Position numbers and translations under genes: made by a program
The notes under the pieces: model-generated
Database searches by the model: none
What the model was told of the DNA's origin: nothing
The model's input: the letters and a program-made list of their open reading frames with translations, nothing else
Part shown: positions 56,324 through 63,936 of the stretch, piece after piece
Numbering within the stretch: position 1 is the stretch's first letter
How the letters are laid out: the number at the start of each line of letters is the position of its first letter
Source of the DNA: Flavobacteriales bacterium
GTDB lineage: Bacteria; Bacteroidota; Bacteroidia; Flavobacteriales; Flavobacteriaceae
Assembly (NCBI GenBank): GCA_016777325.1
Contig: JADHRQ010000001.1
Span: 1 to 64,000, forward strand
DNA length: 64,000 nt
Direction: 5' to 3'

Positions 56324-57038
56324 TTTGAGAATTGAATTTTTCTGCATTAATAAGATCTTCAGGTGTGTCTATCGACATACCATGAAAGGAAGTTATAATC
56401 ATTTTTATTTTTTTTGAATTCTCAACAATTCTATTTCCTTCAAGGTTTTCTATTATTTCAAGTTTTGATCTTTCTAATTTAGAGAAATCAATTAATGAGT
56501 CTTTTAAAAATGCATAAACACCTATATGCCTATTGTAATCTTGAATATTGTTTGAACCATAAGGAATTGGTTGACGAGAAAAATAAATAGCATTACTCTT
56601 ATTGTTTACAATAACCTTAACATTATTGGGATTTTTTATTTCATCAAAAGATTTAAACTTAGTCATTAGTGAAGCTATGTGAACATTAGGATCTTTAAAT
56701 GAATTTATTAAATCACTAATAGCATCTTTATTAATAAATGGTTCATCTCCTTGAAGATTTACAACAATATGATGATCTATATTAGCTGCTGCTTCAGCAA
56801 TTCTATCAGTTCCCGAAGAGTGATTTTTTAAAGATTTAAAAACATGTCCGCCCTCAGAAACTATAAGATCTAAAATCTCATCATTACCACTGACTACATA
56901 TACTTCATCAAAAAGTTCAGTGTCTATTGCAGATCTATAAGTTTTAAGTATAATAGGAATTCCATTAATTTTTTTTAATAATTTATTAGGAAACCTTTCG
57001 GATTCAAGTCTAGCAGGTATTAAAGCTATAGTTTTCAT
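56316..57038 (-). CDS. kdsB: 3-deoxy-manno-octulosonate cytidylyltransferase
   Basis: This 240-residue enzyme activates Kdo as CMP-Kdo for lipopolysaccharide core synthesis. MKTIALIPARLESERFPNKL is the nucleotide-binding N-terminus, and SGTDRIAEAA, VVNLQGDEPFI and YFSRQPIPYG are typical of KdsB. With LptD in the window this shows a real LPS-producing outer membrane. The C-terminus overlaps the acyltransferase start. Confidence 0.97.
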   Translation of the reverse strand: MKTIALIPARLESERFPNKLLKKINGIPIILKTYRSAIDTELFDEVYVVSGNDEILDLIVSEGGHVFKSLKNHSSGTDRIAEAAANIDHHIVVNLQGDEPFINKDAISDLINSFKDPNVHIASLMTKFKSFDEIKNPNNVKVIVNNKSNAIYFSRQPIPYGSNNIQDYNRHIGVYAFLKDSLIDFSKLERSKLEIIENLEGNRIVENSKKIKMIITSFHGMSIDTPEDLINAEKFNSQND

Positions 57039-57072
57039 TTAAAATATTTTTCTAATATAATTCATTTATATA

Positions 57073-57105
57073 TTGTATTACGAAAAAAAAAAAATTGTAG
57101 ATTTG
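57073..57105 (+). promoter_or_regulatory. promoter with A12 tract in its spacer
   Basis: TTG (57073-57075), 22 nt, TAGATTTG (57098-57105) matches the Bacteroidetes promoter pattern. Twelve consecutive A residues (57083-57094) lie within the spacer. The transcript should start near 57110, about 17 nt before ATG 57127, which supports that ATG over the in-frame TTG at 57073. Confidence 0.6.
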
Positions 57106-57126
57106 TTAGAATCAAAAATTACCAAA

Positions 57127-57783
57127 ATGAATAAAAAACGTGCATTATTTTTCTTTTTATGGTGTTTATCAATCTTTTTTGCATCACAAATATACAGTTC
57201 TATTAATGGACCTATAAAATTTAATAAAGTAAAAAACGAGAGATATACTCAAGTTATAAATAGGCTAAAAGATATAAGAAATGCTCAGATTGCTCACAAA
57301 GATGTAACTGGCTTTTACGCAAATAACTTTGATAGCTTAGTAAGTTTTATTGACAATGGGATATTTACACTTATAGAGAAAAGGGATTCATCTTATCTTG
57401 AGTATAATAGATTATACAGAATTGATATGTTAAAAGAGGTTGAAATCGTTGATACTCTTGGTTTTGTTTCAGTTAAAGATTCACTATTTGGTCAAAATGA
57501 ATCATATAAAATGATGGCAAAAGTTCCTATCAAAGGAACAGATTCAGAGTTTTCTATTAAAGCAGATATAATTGATAAAAATGGTTATCAGGTCCCAGTA
57601 TTTGAAGTTAAAGTCACAAAAGATATTGTCCTGTTTGATCAAAATAAAGATTTACTAGATCAAGAGAATAAGGTTATTTCGGTTGATGGTGTTAATGGAA
57701 AAGAGATTATTTTAGGTTCTATGTCTGAGGTAAGTACTAGTGGAAACTGGCCTTCTATTTTTGATGCAAAAAACAAAGAATAA
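57127..57783 (+). CDS. membrane-anchored conserved flavobacterial protein, unknown function
   Basis: This 218-residue protein has a basic start, one transmembrane helix (ALFFFLWCLSIFFASQIYSS), then a helical segment RYTQVINRLKDIRNAQIAHK and a beta-rich extracytoplasmic region. The layout, a long N-terminal helix leading into a small globular domain with a GFYANNFDSLVSFID stretch, recalls pseudopilin-like proteins. It has no prepilin peptidase site, however, so this is only a resemblance. It overlaps the DUF3822 gene by 20 bp, and the order kdsB, this gene, DUF3822, rsmD appears to be a conserved flavobacterial neighbourhood. An alternative TTG start (57073) would add 18 residues. Confidence 0.75.
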   Translation: MNKKRALFFFLWCLSIFFASQIYSSINGPIKFNKVKNERYTQVINRLKDIRNAQIAHKDVTGFYANNFDSLVSFIDNGIFTLIEKRDSSYLEYNRLYRIDMLKEVEIVDTLGFVSVKDSLFGQNESYKMMAKVPIKGTDSEFSIKADIIDKNGYQVPVFEVKVTKDIVLFDQNKDLLDQENKVISVDGVNGKEIILGSMSEVSTSGNWPSIFDAKNKE

Positions 57784-58513
57784 CACTAAAAAAATATTTG
57801 TTTATCAATTTGAAACCTACTTTCTTATTGAATCAGCAACAGATAATCATAAAATTTATTTTTCAGATAAAGATTATCTCTCAAAAGCTAATCTTGTTTT
57901 TGAAAAATTAGATAAACACTTTGTTGAAGTTGTTTATTTAAATTCTCAACCAACTATTGTTCCCAGTTCATATTATGAAGAAAACATTAAGTCCAAGTAC
58001 TTGGAAGCAAACACAATTATTTCTAAGTCTATTGTATCTGATACGTCAAATGATAAAAAAATAAACGTTATTTATACAATTTCAGATGAATTAACTGAAG
58101 TAGTGGTTAAAAATAACCTGAAATACTCAAACAAGAACTACTTTACATATTTATACAACTTCTTAGTTAAAAGAATTTCAAAATCAGATGGATTTTCCTT
58201 CTATATTTACATGAACTATAAATCGTTTGACATAATTATTTTTAATAGTGACGAGTTTATTTTCTTTAATTCTTTTAAAATCAATGATGAAAATGAGTTC
58301 TTATACTATTTGTTTTTTGTGTTAAATAACTATGAAAGCACAAATAAAACAGATAAAATTATGTTTTTAGGTAAATACGAAAAATTTAAAGATTATTATG
58401 AAATTGCTTCTAAGTATTCTATTATTGATTTCGTTGACTTCACTAATAATTCTTCAATAATTAATGATTCACTATTTTTTTCTATTGTAAATGAGAATTA
58501 TATCAGGAACTAA
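57764..58513 (+). CDS. DUF3822 family protein
   Basis: This 249-residue protein looks like the Bacteroidetes DUF3822 family: a divergent ASKHA-like pair of half domains with no recognisable active site, rich in Asn, Tyr and Phe. The segment VVYLNSQPTIVPSSYYEE fits the family's 'lvP..ly.e' region. In Flavobacteria it is usually found directly before rsmD, as here; it overlaps the start of rsmD by 23 bp. The function is unknown. ATG 57764 is chosen; ATG 57740 is an alternative that would overlap the upstream gene further. Confidence 0.75.
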   Translation: MQKTKNNTKKIFVYQFETYFLIESATDNHKIYFSDKDYLSKANLVFEKLDKHFVEVVYLNSQPTIVPSSYYEENIKSKYLEANTIISKSIVSDTSNDKKINVIYTISDELTEVVVKNNLKYSNKNYFTYLYNFLVKRISKSDGFSFYIYMNYKSFDIIIFNSDEFIFFNSFKINDENEFLYYLFFVLNNYESTNKTDKIMFLGKYEKFKDYYEIASKYSIIDFVDFTNNSSIINDSLFFSIVNENYIRN

Positions 58514-59036
58514 AAAAAGTATCTCAATAAGAGCTCCAAAAAATCTCCCAGTTAGGCCAACTACAGATAAGGTTAAAGAATCTCTATTTAATATAATTTC
58601 AAATAAATTTGATATTGCTGGATTAACTGTGTTAGACTTATTTTCTGGAACAGGAAACATTTCATATGAATTTGCATCAAGAGGTTGTTCTGATTTAGTA
58701 TCAGTTGACAATAATCATAATTGTATAAAATTTATAAGTAAAACTTCATTGAAGTTTGAGTTTAATATTCAAACAAAAAAAATAGATTATAAAACTTATT
58801 TAAAGAATACTAAAAAAAAATTTGATATAATTTTTGCAGACCCACCTTATGATTTTTTAAAAAAACAATACATTGAAATGATTAATCAAATAAAAGAATT
58901 TGATATCCTAAATAAGGATGGAGAAATAATAATTGAACATAGTTCAAATGTAATCTTATTTGATTCAAATGAAAATATAGAAGAAAGAAAGTATGGTTCT
59001 TCTGTATTAACTATTTTAAAAAAAGCAAGCCTATAA
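58491..59036 (+). CDS. rsmD: 16S rRNA (guanine966-N2)-methyltransferase RsmD
   Basis: This is a 181-residue SAM-dependent methyltransferase. MRIISGTKKSISIRAPKNLP, RPTTDKVKESLFNII, the SAM loop VLDLFSGTGNISYEFASRG and the catalytic DPPYDF are diagnostic. It starts inside the DUF3822 gene. Its last four codons (59025-59036) coincide, on the other strand, with the 3' end of the RNase P RNA gene. Confidence 0.96.
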   Translation: MRIISGTKKSISIRAPKNLPVRPTTDKVKESLFNIISNKFDIAGLTVLDLFSGTGNISYEFASRGCSDLVSVDNNHNCIKFISKTSLKFEFNIQTKKIDYKTYLKNTKKKFDIIFADPPYDFLKKQYIEMINQIKEFDILNKDGEIIIEHSSNVILFDSNENIEERKYGSSVLTILKKASL

Positions 59037-59306
59037 GCCGGATTCTGTCGAGTCTTATCATTTATCTAGATGTAATATTACTATTACATTCATACCGCCT
59101 ACCCTTCTACTTAAAACGAGCAATTTTAAAATGTAGATATACTTGGCGTTTCACCATGCAGAGTTTACAAGATTCCACTACAGCATTACCTGTACATACT
59201 TTCTGTTGCACTATTCCTATCTATAAATAGATGACGGGTGTTACCCGTTGCATTGCTCTTTGGTGTCCGGACTTTCCTCTGAATAAACAGCGATAAGTCA
59301 GCTTGC
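59025..59306 (-). ncRNA. rnpB: RNase P RNA (bacterial type A), compact
   Basis: The minus strand carries the conserved RNase P segments in order: GAGGAAAGTCCGGACACC near the 5' end, CAACAGAAAGT, AATGCTGTAGTGGAATC, GGTGAAACGCCAAG, and GACTCGACAGAATCCGGCTT near the 3' end. The ends are set by a perfect 6-bp P1 helix, GCAAGC (59306-59301) with GCTTGC (59030-59025), followed by seven T residues that probably terminate transcription. This gives 282 nt, shorter than the roughly 350-400 nt typical of the class, so one or more peripheral helices seem reduced. The RNA is the catalytic part of the enzyme that trims tRNA 5' ends. Its 3' end overlaps rsmD by 12 bp. Confidence 0.95.
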
Positions 59307-59310
59307 ACAG

Positions 59311-59318
59311 CAAATATA
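59311..59318 (-). promoter_or_regulatory. -7 promoter box for rnpB
   Basis: TATATTTG on the minus strand (59318 to 59311) matches TAnnTTTG exactly and ends 4 nt before the P1-defined 5' end of rnpB at 59306. That is the expected distance to the transcript start. No TTG at the right spacing is visible for the -33 element. Confidence 0.65.
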
Positions 59319-59319
59319 G

Positions 59320-59333
59320 TATTTGTTGATAAT
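59320..59333. repeat. 14-bp direct repeat, copy 1 (TATTTGTTGATAAT)
   Basis: The sequence TATTTGTTGATAAT occurs here and again at 59383-59396. Each copy contains TTATCAACA on the reverse strand, close to the DnaA box TTATCCACA. Copy 1 lies just upstream of the rnpB -7 box. Confidence 0.6.
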
Positions 59334-59355
59334 TTTATTAAAAAAAATATATCAT

Positions 59356-59388
59356 TTGTGAATAATTTTTTCTCAATCTCTATATTTG
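59356..59388 (+). promoter_or_regulatory. dnaX promoter, nearly leaderless
   Basis: TTG (59356-59358), 22 nt, TATATTTG (59381-59388) fits the Bacteroidetes consensus. Using the rnpB promoter as a guide (start 5 nt after the box), transcription should begin near 59393, only 2 nt before ATG 59395. Confidence 0.65.
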
Positions 59389-59396
59389 TTGATAAT
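59383..59396. repeat. 14-bp direct repeat, copy 2 (TATTTGTTGATAAT)
   Basis: Second copy of the repeat at 59320-59333. It overlaps the dnaX -7 box, the predicted transcript start and the first two bases of the dnaX ATG, so a protein bound here could block dnaX transcription. Confidence 0.6.
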
Positions 59397-60456
59397 GAAT
59401 AAATCCTCAATTTCATCAGCATCTGAATACAGACCTAAAGATTTCAGTGATATGATTGGGCAAGATGCCATAGTCAAAACACTTTCAAATGCTATAAAAA
59501 ATGATCAAATACCTCAAGCTCTTCTCTTTTGTGGACCAAGAGGTGTAGGCAAAACATCCTGCGCAAGGATTCTTGCTAAACAAATAAATGATCTAGATGA
59601 AAACTTTGAGTATAATATTTTTGAACTTGATGCAGCATCTAATAATTCTGTTGAAGATATTAGAAATATTACTGATCAAATTAGGATACCTCCTCAAATT
59701 GGAAAATATAAAGTCTATATCATTGATGAAGTGCATATGCTTTCAAATGCTGCATTTAATGCATTCTTAAAATCATTGGAAGAGCCTCCAAAACATGTTG
59801 TATTTATTTTAGCAACAACTGAAAAAAATAAAATTATACCAACAATTCTATCTAGATGTCAAATTTATGATTTTAAGAAAGTTGACAGCTTGTCAATTAC
59901 CAAACTTTTAACTAGCATTTGTAATGATAAAAAAATTAAGTTTGATGAAAATTCGTTAGCATTGATAGCAGAGAAATCTGATGGATCAATTAGAGATTCA
60001 CTCTCAATGTTTGATAGATTGGTAAGTTTTACGGATTCTAATTTAACAATCGCTGATGTAACATCTAATTTAAATGTTTTAGATTATGATACATATTTTG
60101 ATTTATCAAGCTTAATTAAAAATAAAGATATTCCAGGAATTCTAACAAAATACAATGATGTTTTTAGTCGTGGTTTTGATGATGTCAATTTTTTAAATGG
60201 ATTATCTAGACACTTAAGAGAAATGTTAATTAGCAAGTTAGATTATTCAGATAAAATATCTAATTTAAACGATGAACTAAGGGCAAAATATATAAATCAA
60301 TCAAGTGATTTTCAGGATGAAGATCTTATTCAAATGATTCAAATAATTAATGAATCTTTAATAAATTATCAAAAAATCAATGATAAAAGAATTCATGTTG
60401 AGCTTTGCTTGATGAGAATAGCTTCAATTGATAGCATTAAAAAAAAAACTCCTTAA
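59395..60456 (+). CDS. dnaX: DNA polymerase III subunit gamma (dnaX zero-frame product)
   Basis: This 353-residue clamp-loader ATPase has Walker A GPRGVGKTSCARIL at 47-60, Walker B IIDEVHML around 109-116, and the SRC motif LSRCQ with the Arg finger at 154. The collar domain III ends near 345. The four-Cys zinc module of proteobacterial DnaX is absent, as is usual in Bacteroidetes. The zero frame ends with KKKTP right after an A10 run (60439-60448), which is the gamma/tau boundary. The tau tail is encoded in the -1 frame immediately downstream. The start is ATG 59395; an upstream in-frame TTG (59386) lies within the -7 promoter box. gyrA, ppx and ppk are not functionally linked. Gamma would be an active loader lacking the polymerase- and helicase-binding tail. 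Confidence 0.95.
   Translation: MNKSSISSASEYRPKDFSDMIGQDAIVKTLSNAIKNDQIPQALLFCGPRGVGKTSCARILAKQINDLDENFEYNIFELDAASNNSVEDIRNITDQIRIPPQIGKYKVYIIDEVHMLSNAAFNAFLKSLEEPPKHVVFILATTEKNKIIPTILSRCQIYDFKKVDSLSITKLLTSICNDKKIKFDENSLALIAEKSDGSIRDSLSMFDRLVSFTDSNLTIADVTSNLNVLDYDTYFDLSSLIKNKDIPGILTKYNDVFSRGFDDVNFLNGLSRHLREMLISKLDYSDKISNLNDELRAKYINQSSDFQDEDLIQMIQIINESLINYQKINDKRIHVELCLMRIASIDSIKKKTP
60439..60448 (+). other. dnaX: A10 slippery run at the dnaX gamma/tau boundary
   Basis: Ten A residues are read as AAA AAA AAA A in frame zero (codons 349-351). A -1 ribosomal shift, or one extra A in the mRNA, moves reading into the -1 frame (AAC TCC TTA). That frame is open for 186 codons to 61007. No strong downstream stem-loop or upstream Shine-Dalgarno-like stimulator is visible, so transcriptional slippage, as reported for the A9 of Thermus dnaX, fits better than the E. 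coli ribosomal mechanism. Confidence 0.75.
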
Positions 60457-61007
60457 TTAAAACTTCAGAGATAATCAATCTTATAAAAAAGGAATCAAAA
60501 GAACTTGATAATAGTTCTGAATCTATAAATAAAAAATTGTTTAGTTCACCTCAGCTTGAAGAAGTTTCATCTTTATCTTTAGCTAGCTTAAGCTTTAAAA
60601 ATTCCAATGATGAATTAGAAGAGCAAAAATTAGATGATTTACCTTCAGATAATTTTACAGAAAATGATTTTAATATTGCTTGGAAAAAATTCTGTGATAT
60701 AGAAAAAGATAAAGGAAACAAAAATATTCTTTCTCTTTTAAACATGAATAATCCCACTATTAATAATAATATTATTTCAATATCTACAGTTAATAAAATG
60801 AATTATAAGGAAGTTAAAGGTTACAAGAGTACAATTCAAACTTTTTTGTCAAAGGAATTAAATAATTATTCAATATCAGTAGATGTTACATTATCAGAAG
60901 AGACTACAAAAAGCTCATACTTAGATAGTAAAGATAAACTTGATTTATTAATTAAAGACAATAAAAACATAGGTAAATTAATTACTGAATTGAAGTTAAG
61001 AATCTAA
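60449..61007 (+). CDS. dnaX: tau-specific C-terminal part of DnaX, in the -1 frame
   Basis: From the A10 run the -1 frame reads without a stop for about 186 codons (start NSLIKTSEIINLIKKE) to the TAA at 61007. A charged linker is followed by a domain with FNIAWKKFCDIEKDKGNKN, VKGYKSTIQTFLSKELNNYS and LDLLIKDNKNIGKLITEL. This layout (Trp-containing helix, repeated basic helix, final conserved-length tail) resembles the C-terminus of flavobacterial DnaX. There is no convincing separate start or promoter; a TTG at 60537 begins inside the linker. Joined to the first frame by one -1 shift the product would be about 537 residues, consistent with a full tau. Its end overlaps the convergent ppx gene by 12 bp. 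Confidence 0.8.
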
Positions 61008-61892
61008 ATTACTGGAACTATTTTCATAAAATATTTCATTTATAATACCATCTACTAAACCTACCTTAGGGACAAAAATCTTATTGGCTTTAACAAATTC
61101 CATAGTTGATATGAATATTTTCAAAGCAGGAATTATTACATCAGCTCTATCTGGATTTAGATCAAACTTAACCATTCTCTCTTGGTAATTAAATTCTGTT
61201 AAAATGTTTGATAAATCTTTTATAGAAAGATAAGAAATAGGTTTACCAGATTTTGAACCTGTCATTGATTGAATTTTATTTATGTTACCACCTGTTGCAA
61301 ATAATTTAATTTTATCATCAATATCTATATTAGATTTTAACCAATGTTTTATTTCCATTAATATTGAATCATCAACTAAATTATTAAGAAGTCTAACAGT
61401 ACCTATTTTAAAAGACTTAGATATCTTATCAGCACCTTTTCTTAAAATTGATAATTCAGTGCTTCCTCCTCCAACATCAACATATATAAAGATTTTATTA
61501 AAATCAATTTGTTCAAGAGAATTTCCCTTAGAAATTAATTTAGCCTCCTTTAAGCCAGAAATAAGCTCTATATTTAAACCTGTTTTCTTTTTTATAATTG
61601 ATATCACTTCTTTTGAGTTTTTTGATTCCCTAAGAGCTGACGTAGCGTATATCTGATAATCTTTTACCTCATGAACTTTCATTATATACTTAAAAGATAA
61701 TATTGCGTTAGTAAGTAAAGTGATTTTCTGATTTGATATCACACCATTTTTAAATGCATCTTCGCCAAGTCTTAAGGGTAATCTTAAATAAGAATTTTTT
61801 TGAAAAATATGTTCATCTTCCGAAGAAATAACATAACAAATAAGCATTCTAACAGCGTTAGAGCCAATATCAATTGCAGCAATTTTTTTCAA
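60996..61892 (-). CDS. Ppx/GppA family exopolyphosphatase
   Basis: This 298-residue ASKHA-fold phosphatase releases phosphate from polyphosphate chains or pppGpp. The N-terminal AAIDIGSNAVRMLIC and YVDVGGGSTELSIL are the phosphate-binding loops, and ATSALRESKNSKEV is typical. It corresponds to the short two-domain form without the C-terminal HD domain. It lies 1 bp after ppk1, so synthesis and breakdown of polyphosphate are encoded together. Which of the two substrates is preferred cannot be told. Confidence 0.93.
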   Translation of the reverse strand: MKKIAAIDIGSNAVRMLICYVISSEDEHIFQKNSYLRLPLRLGEDAFKNGVISNQKITLLTNAILSFKYIMKVHEVKDYQIYATSALRESKNSKEVISIIKKKTGLNIELISGLKEAKLISKGNSLEQIDFNKIFIYVDVGGGSTELSILRKGADKISKSFKIGTVRLLNNLVDDSILMEIKHWLKSNIDIDDKIKLFATGGNINKIQSMTGSKSGKPISYLSIKDLSNILTEFNYQERMVKFDLNPDRADVIIPALKIFISTMEFVKANKIFVPKVGLVDGIINEIFYENSSSNLDS

Positions 61893-61893
61893 A

Positions 61894-63936
61894 TTAAGAT
61901 ATATTGTTTTTAAAGTAAGTGTAGGTATCTATCTGAGATCTAATAGTTCTATTTGAATTATTAGCAAATTCATTTTGAACATTATAATTGATTAGTCTAG
62001 TTTTTACGTTATCATTATCACTAATGTAAAGAGTTTCTAAAATTTGTTGTTTAAGGTTCTCTTGATAGATTGGACAGGCAACCTCTACACGTTTTTCAAT
62101 GTTTCTTGTCATAAGATCAGCAGAAGATATATATACTTTTGTTTTGCCTCCATTTTCAAAAACATATACTCTAGAATGTTCAAGATATTTATCTACAACA
62201 CTTTTAACCTCAATATTTTCACTCATACCAATTTTATTCGGTATTAAACAACATATCCCTCTAACTAATAATTTTATTTTAACACCTGAATTGCTTGCCT
62301 CATATAGCTTGTCAACTAGTTTATAGCTGGTAAAACTGTTTAATTTAAGTATGACAAGACCTTTTAAACCTTTCTTAACATTTGAGATTTCATTATCTAT
62401 AAGTTCAAAAAGTTTTTTAGAAGTCTGATGAGGAGAAACAATTAAATGCTTGTAATCATGTATTTTATAATTAGCTTTTAGAAAATCAAAAACTTTATGA
62501 ACTTCTTTTAATATTTTTTGATTTGAAGTAAATAAAGTAAAATCTGAATATATTTTAGCTGTAGACTCATTAAAATTTCCTGTACTAACAAACCCATAAT
62601 ATCTTTTTTTATTACCCTTAAACCTCTCAATTAAACATATTTTTGAATGAACTTTTAAACCTTTGACTCCAAAAATTAAATCAACTCCAGCTGCTTTTAA
62701 TTGTTGGGATACCTTAATATTATTTTCTTCATCAAATCTAGCTTGAAGTTCAATTTGAACTAAAACTTTTTTACCATTTTTAGCAGCATTAATTAGGGAA
62801 CTTATAACATTTGATTTTTTTGATAGTCTGTATAAAGTGATTTTAATAGACTTAACACTAGGATCAATTGCAGACTGTCTTAAGATAGTCACCAAATAAG
62901 AAAACGAATGATATGGAGTGTACATTAAAAAATCCTCTTTTGATATTTGATCTAAAAGGTTAGATTCAATTTTTAAACCATTTATATCTAATGCTTTTTC
63001 TTTTGGATATAATAAATCAGATCTTCCTAAATCTGGAAAATTCATGTAATCACTTCTATGATGGTATTTACCTCCAGGTATTAAACTATCATAAGAAGAA
63101 ATTTTAATTTTTTTGATAAGATAATTTAAAGTTGAATTAGAGATATTTTCATCATACACTAGCCTTACAGGGTTACTAATTTTTCTCTTATTAACGTATT
63201 CTTGAATTTTCTTAATATAGCTCTTAGATAGATCAATATCATCTATATCAAACTCTGCATTTCTGGTAATTTTTAGCATATTAGCTTCAATATCAGAGTA
63301 GTTAAAAAAACTAAAAATTATATCTAAATGATATCTAATTATGTCATCAATAAGCATAATGTACTGATTTTTATCTTTTTTAGGAAGAACAACAAACCTG
63401 CTTATTTCTTGAGGTATTTCAACTAATGCATAGATATTACTATCATCTATAAGCTTAATGTTAGTTATTAGAAATGCCTTATTGTCCTTAAAATCATGAA
63501 GTTTGTTATTTGATAAAATAACAGTAACTAAATAAGGACTAATTTTTCTAATGAAATAATCTTTTAAAAACTCTTTATGAGAATCCAAAACCTCTTTTTC
63601 ATTAATAAAAACTATGTTTTCATTTTTTAATGATTTTTCAATTGAATCTAGAATTATTGAACTTTCTGATTGAAGACTTATAACTTTAGAAGTAATTTGA
63701 TCTAGAAGGTTCTTTGCTGCTATATGATCTTTATTATTTTTAGAATTTGGTTTTGTATCAGCTATTCTTTTTACAGTTGCATATCTAACTTGAAAAAATT
63801 CATCTAAATTATTTGAAAAAATTCCTATAAACCTTAATCTTTCAAGGACTGGAACCTCTTTATTTGAAGCTTCTTGCAGAACTCTTGCATTAAAGTCTAG
63901 CCAACTTAGCTCTCTGTTTATGTATTTAGATTCCAC
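61894..63936 (-). CDS. ppk1: polyphosphate kinase 1, GTG start
   Basis: This 680-residue enzyme reversibly transfers the ATP gamma-phosphate to polyphosphate chains. The N-terminal domain begins YINRELSWLDFNARVL and IFSNNLDEFFQVR. The two phospholipase-D-like catalytic halves contain GLKVHSKICLIERF, with the autophosphorylated His, followed by FVSTGNFNESTAKIYSDF, and VACPIYQENLKQQI near the end. The start is GTG at 63936, within the last codons of an upstream partial gene. It is co-transcribed with ppx. Confidence 0.96.
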   Translation of the reverse strand: MESKYINRELSWLDFNARVLQEASNKEVPVLERLRFIGIFSNNLDEFFQVRYATVKRIADTKPNSKNNKDHIAAKNLLDQITSKVISLQSESSIILDSIEKSLKNENIVFINEKEVLDSHKEFLKDYFIRKISPYLVTVILSNNKLHDFKDNKAFLITNIKLIDDSNIYALVEIPQEISRFVVLPKKDKNQYIMLIDDIIRYHLDIIFSFFNYSDIEANMLKITRNAEFDIDDIDLSKSYIKKIQEYVNKRKISNPVRLVYDENISNSTLNYLIKKIKISSYDSLIPGGKYHHRSDYMNFPDLGRSDLLYPKEKALDINGLKIESNLLDQISKEDFLMYTPYHSFSYLVTILRQSAIDPSVKSIKITLYRLSKKSNVISSLINAAKNGKKVLVQIELQARFDEENNIKVSQQLKAAGVDLIFGVKGLKVHSKICLIERFKGNKKRYYGFVSTGNFNESTAKIYSDFTLFTSNQKILKEVHKVFDFLKANYKIHDYKHLIVSPHQTSKKLFELIDNEISNVKKGLKGLVILKLNSFTSYKLVDKLYEASNSGVKIKLLVRGICCLIPNKIGMSENIEVKSVVDKYLEHSRVYVFENGGKTKVYISSADLMTRNIEKRVEVACPIYQENLKQQILETLYISDNDNVKTRLINYNVQNEFANNSNRTIRSQIDTYTYFKNNIS

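Noticed and set aside
60537-61007. The frame beginning at TTG 60537 as a separate gene
   Set aside because: The frame is open back to the dnaX A10 run, has no own promoter, begins in a low-complexity linker, and its sequence resembles the tau C-terminus; it is better explained as the -1 part of dnaX.
61282-61656. 124-codon open frame opposite ppx
   Set aside because: It mirrors conserved coding sequence of ppx and has no independent support.
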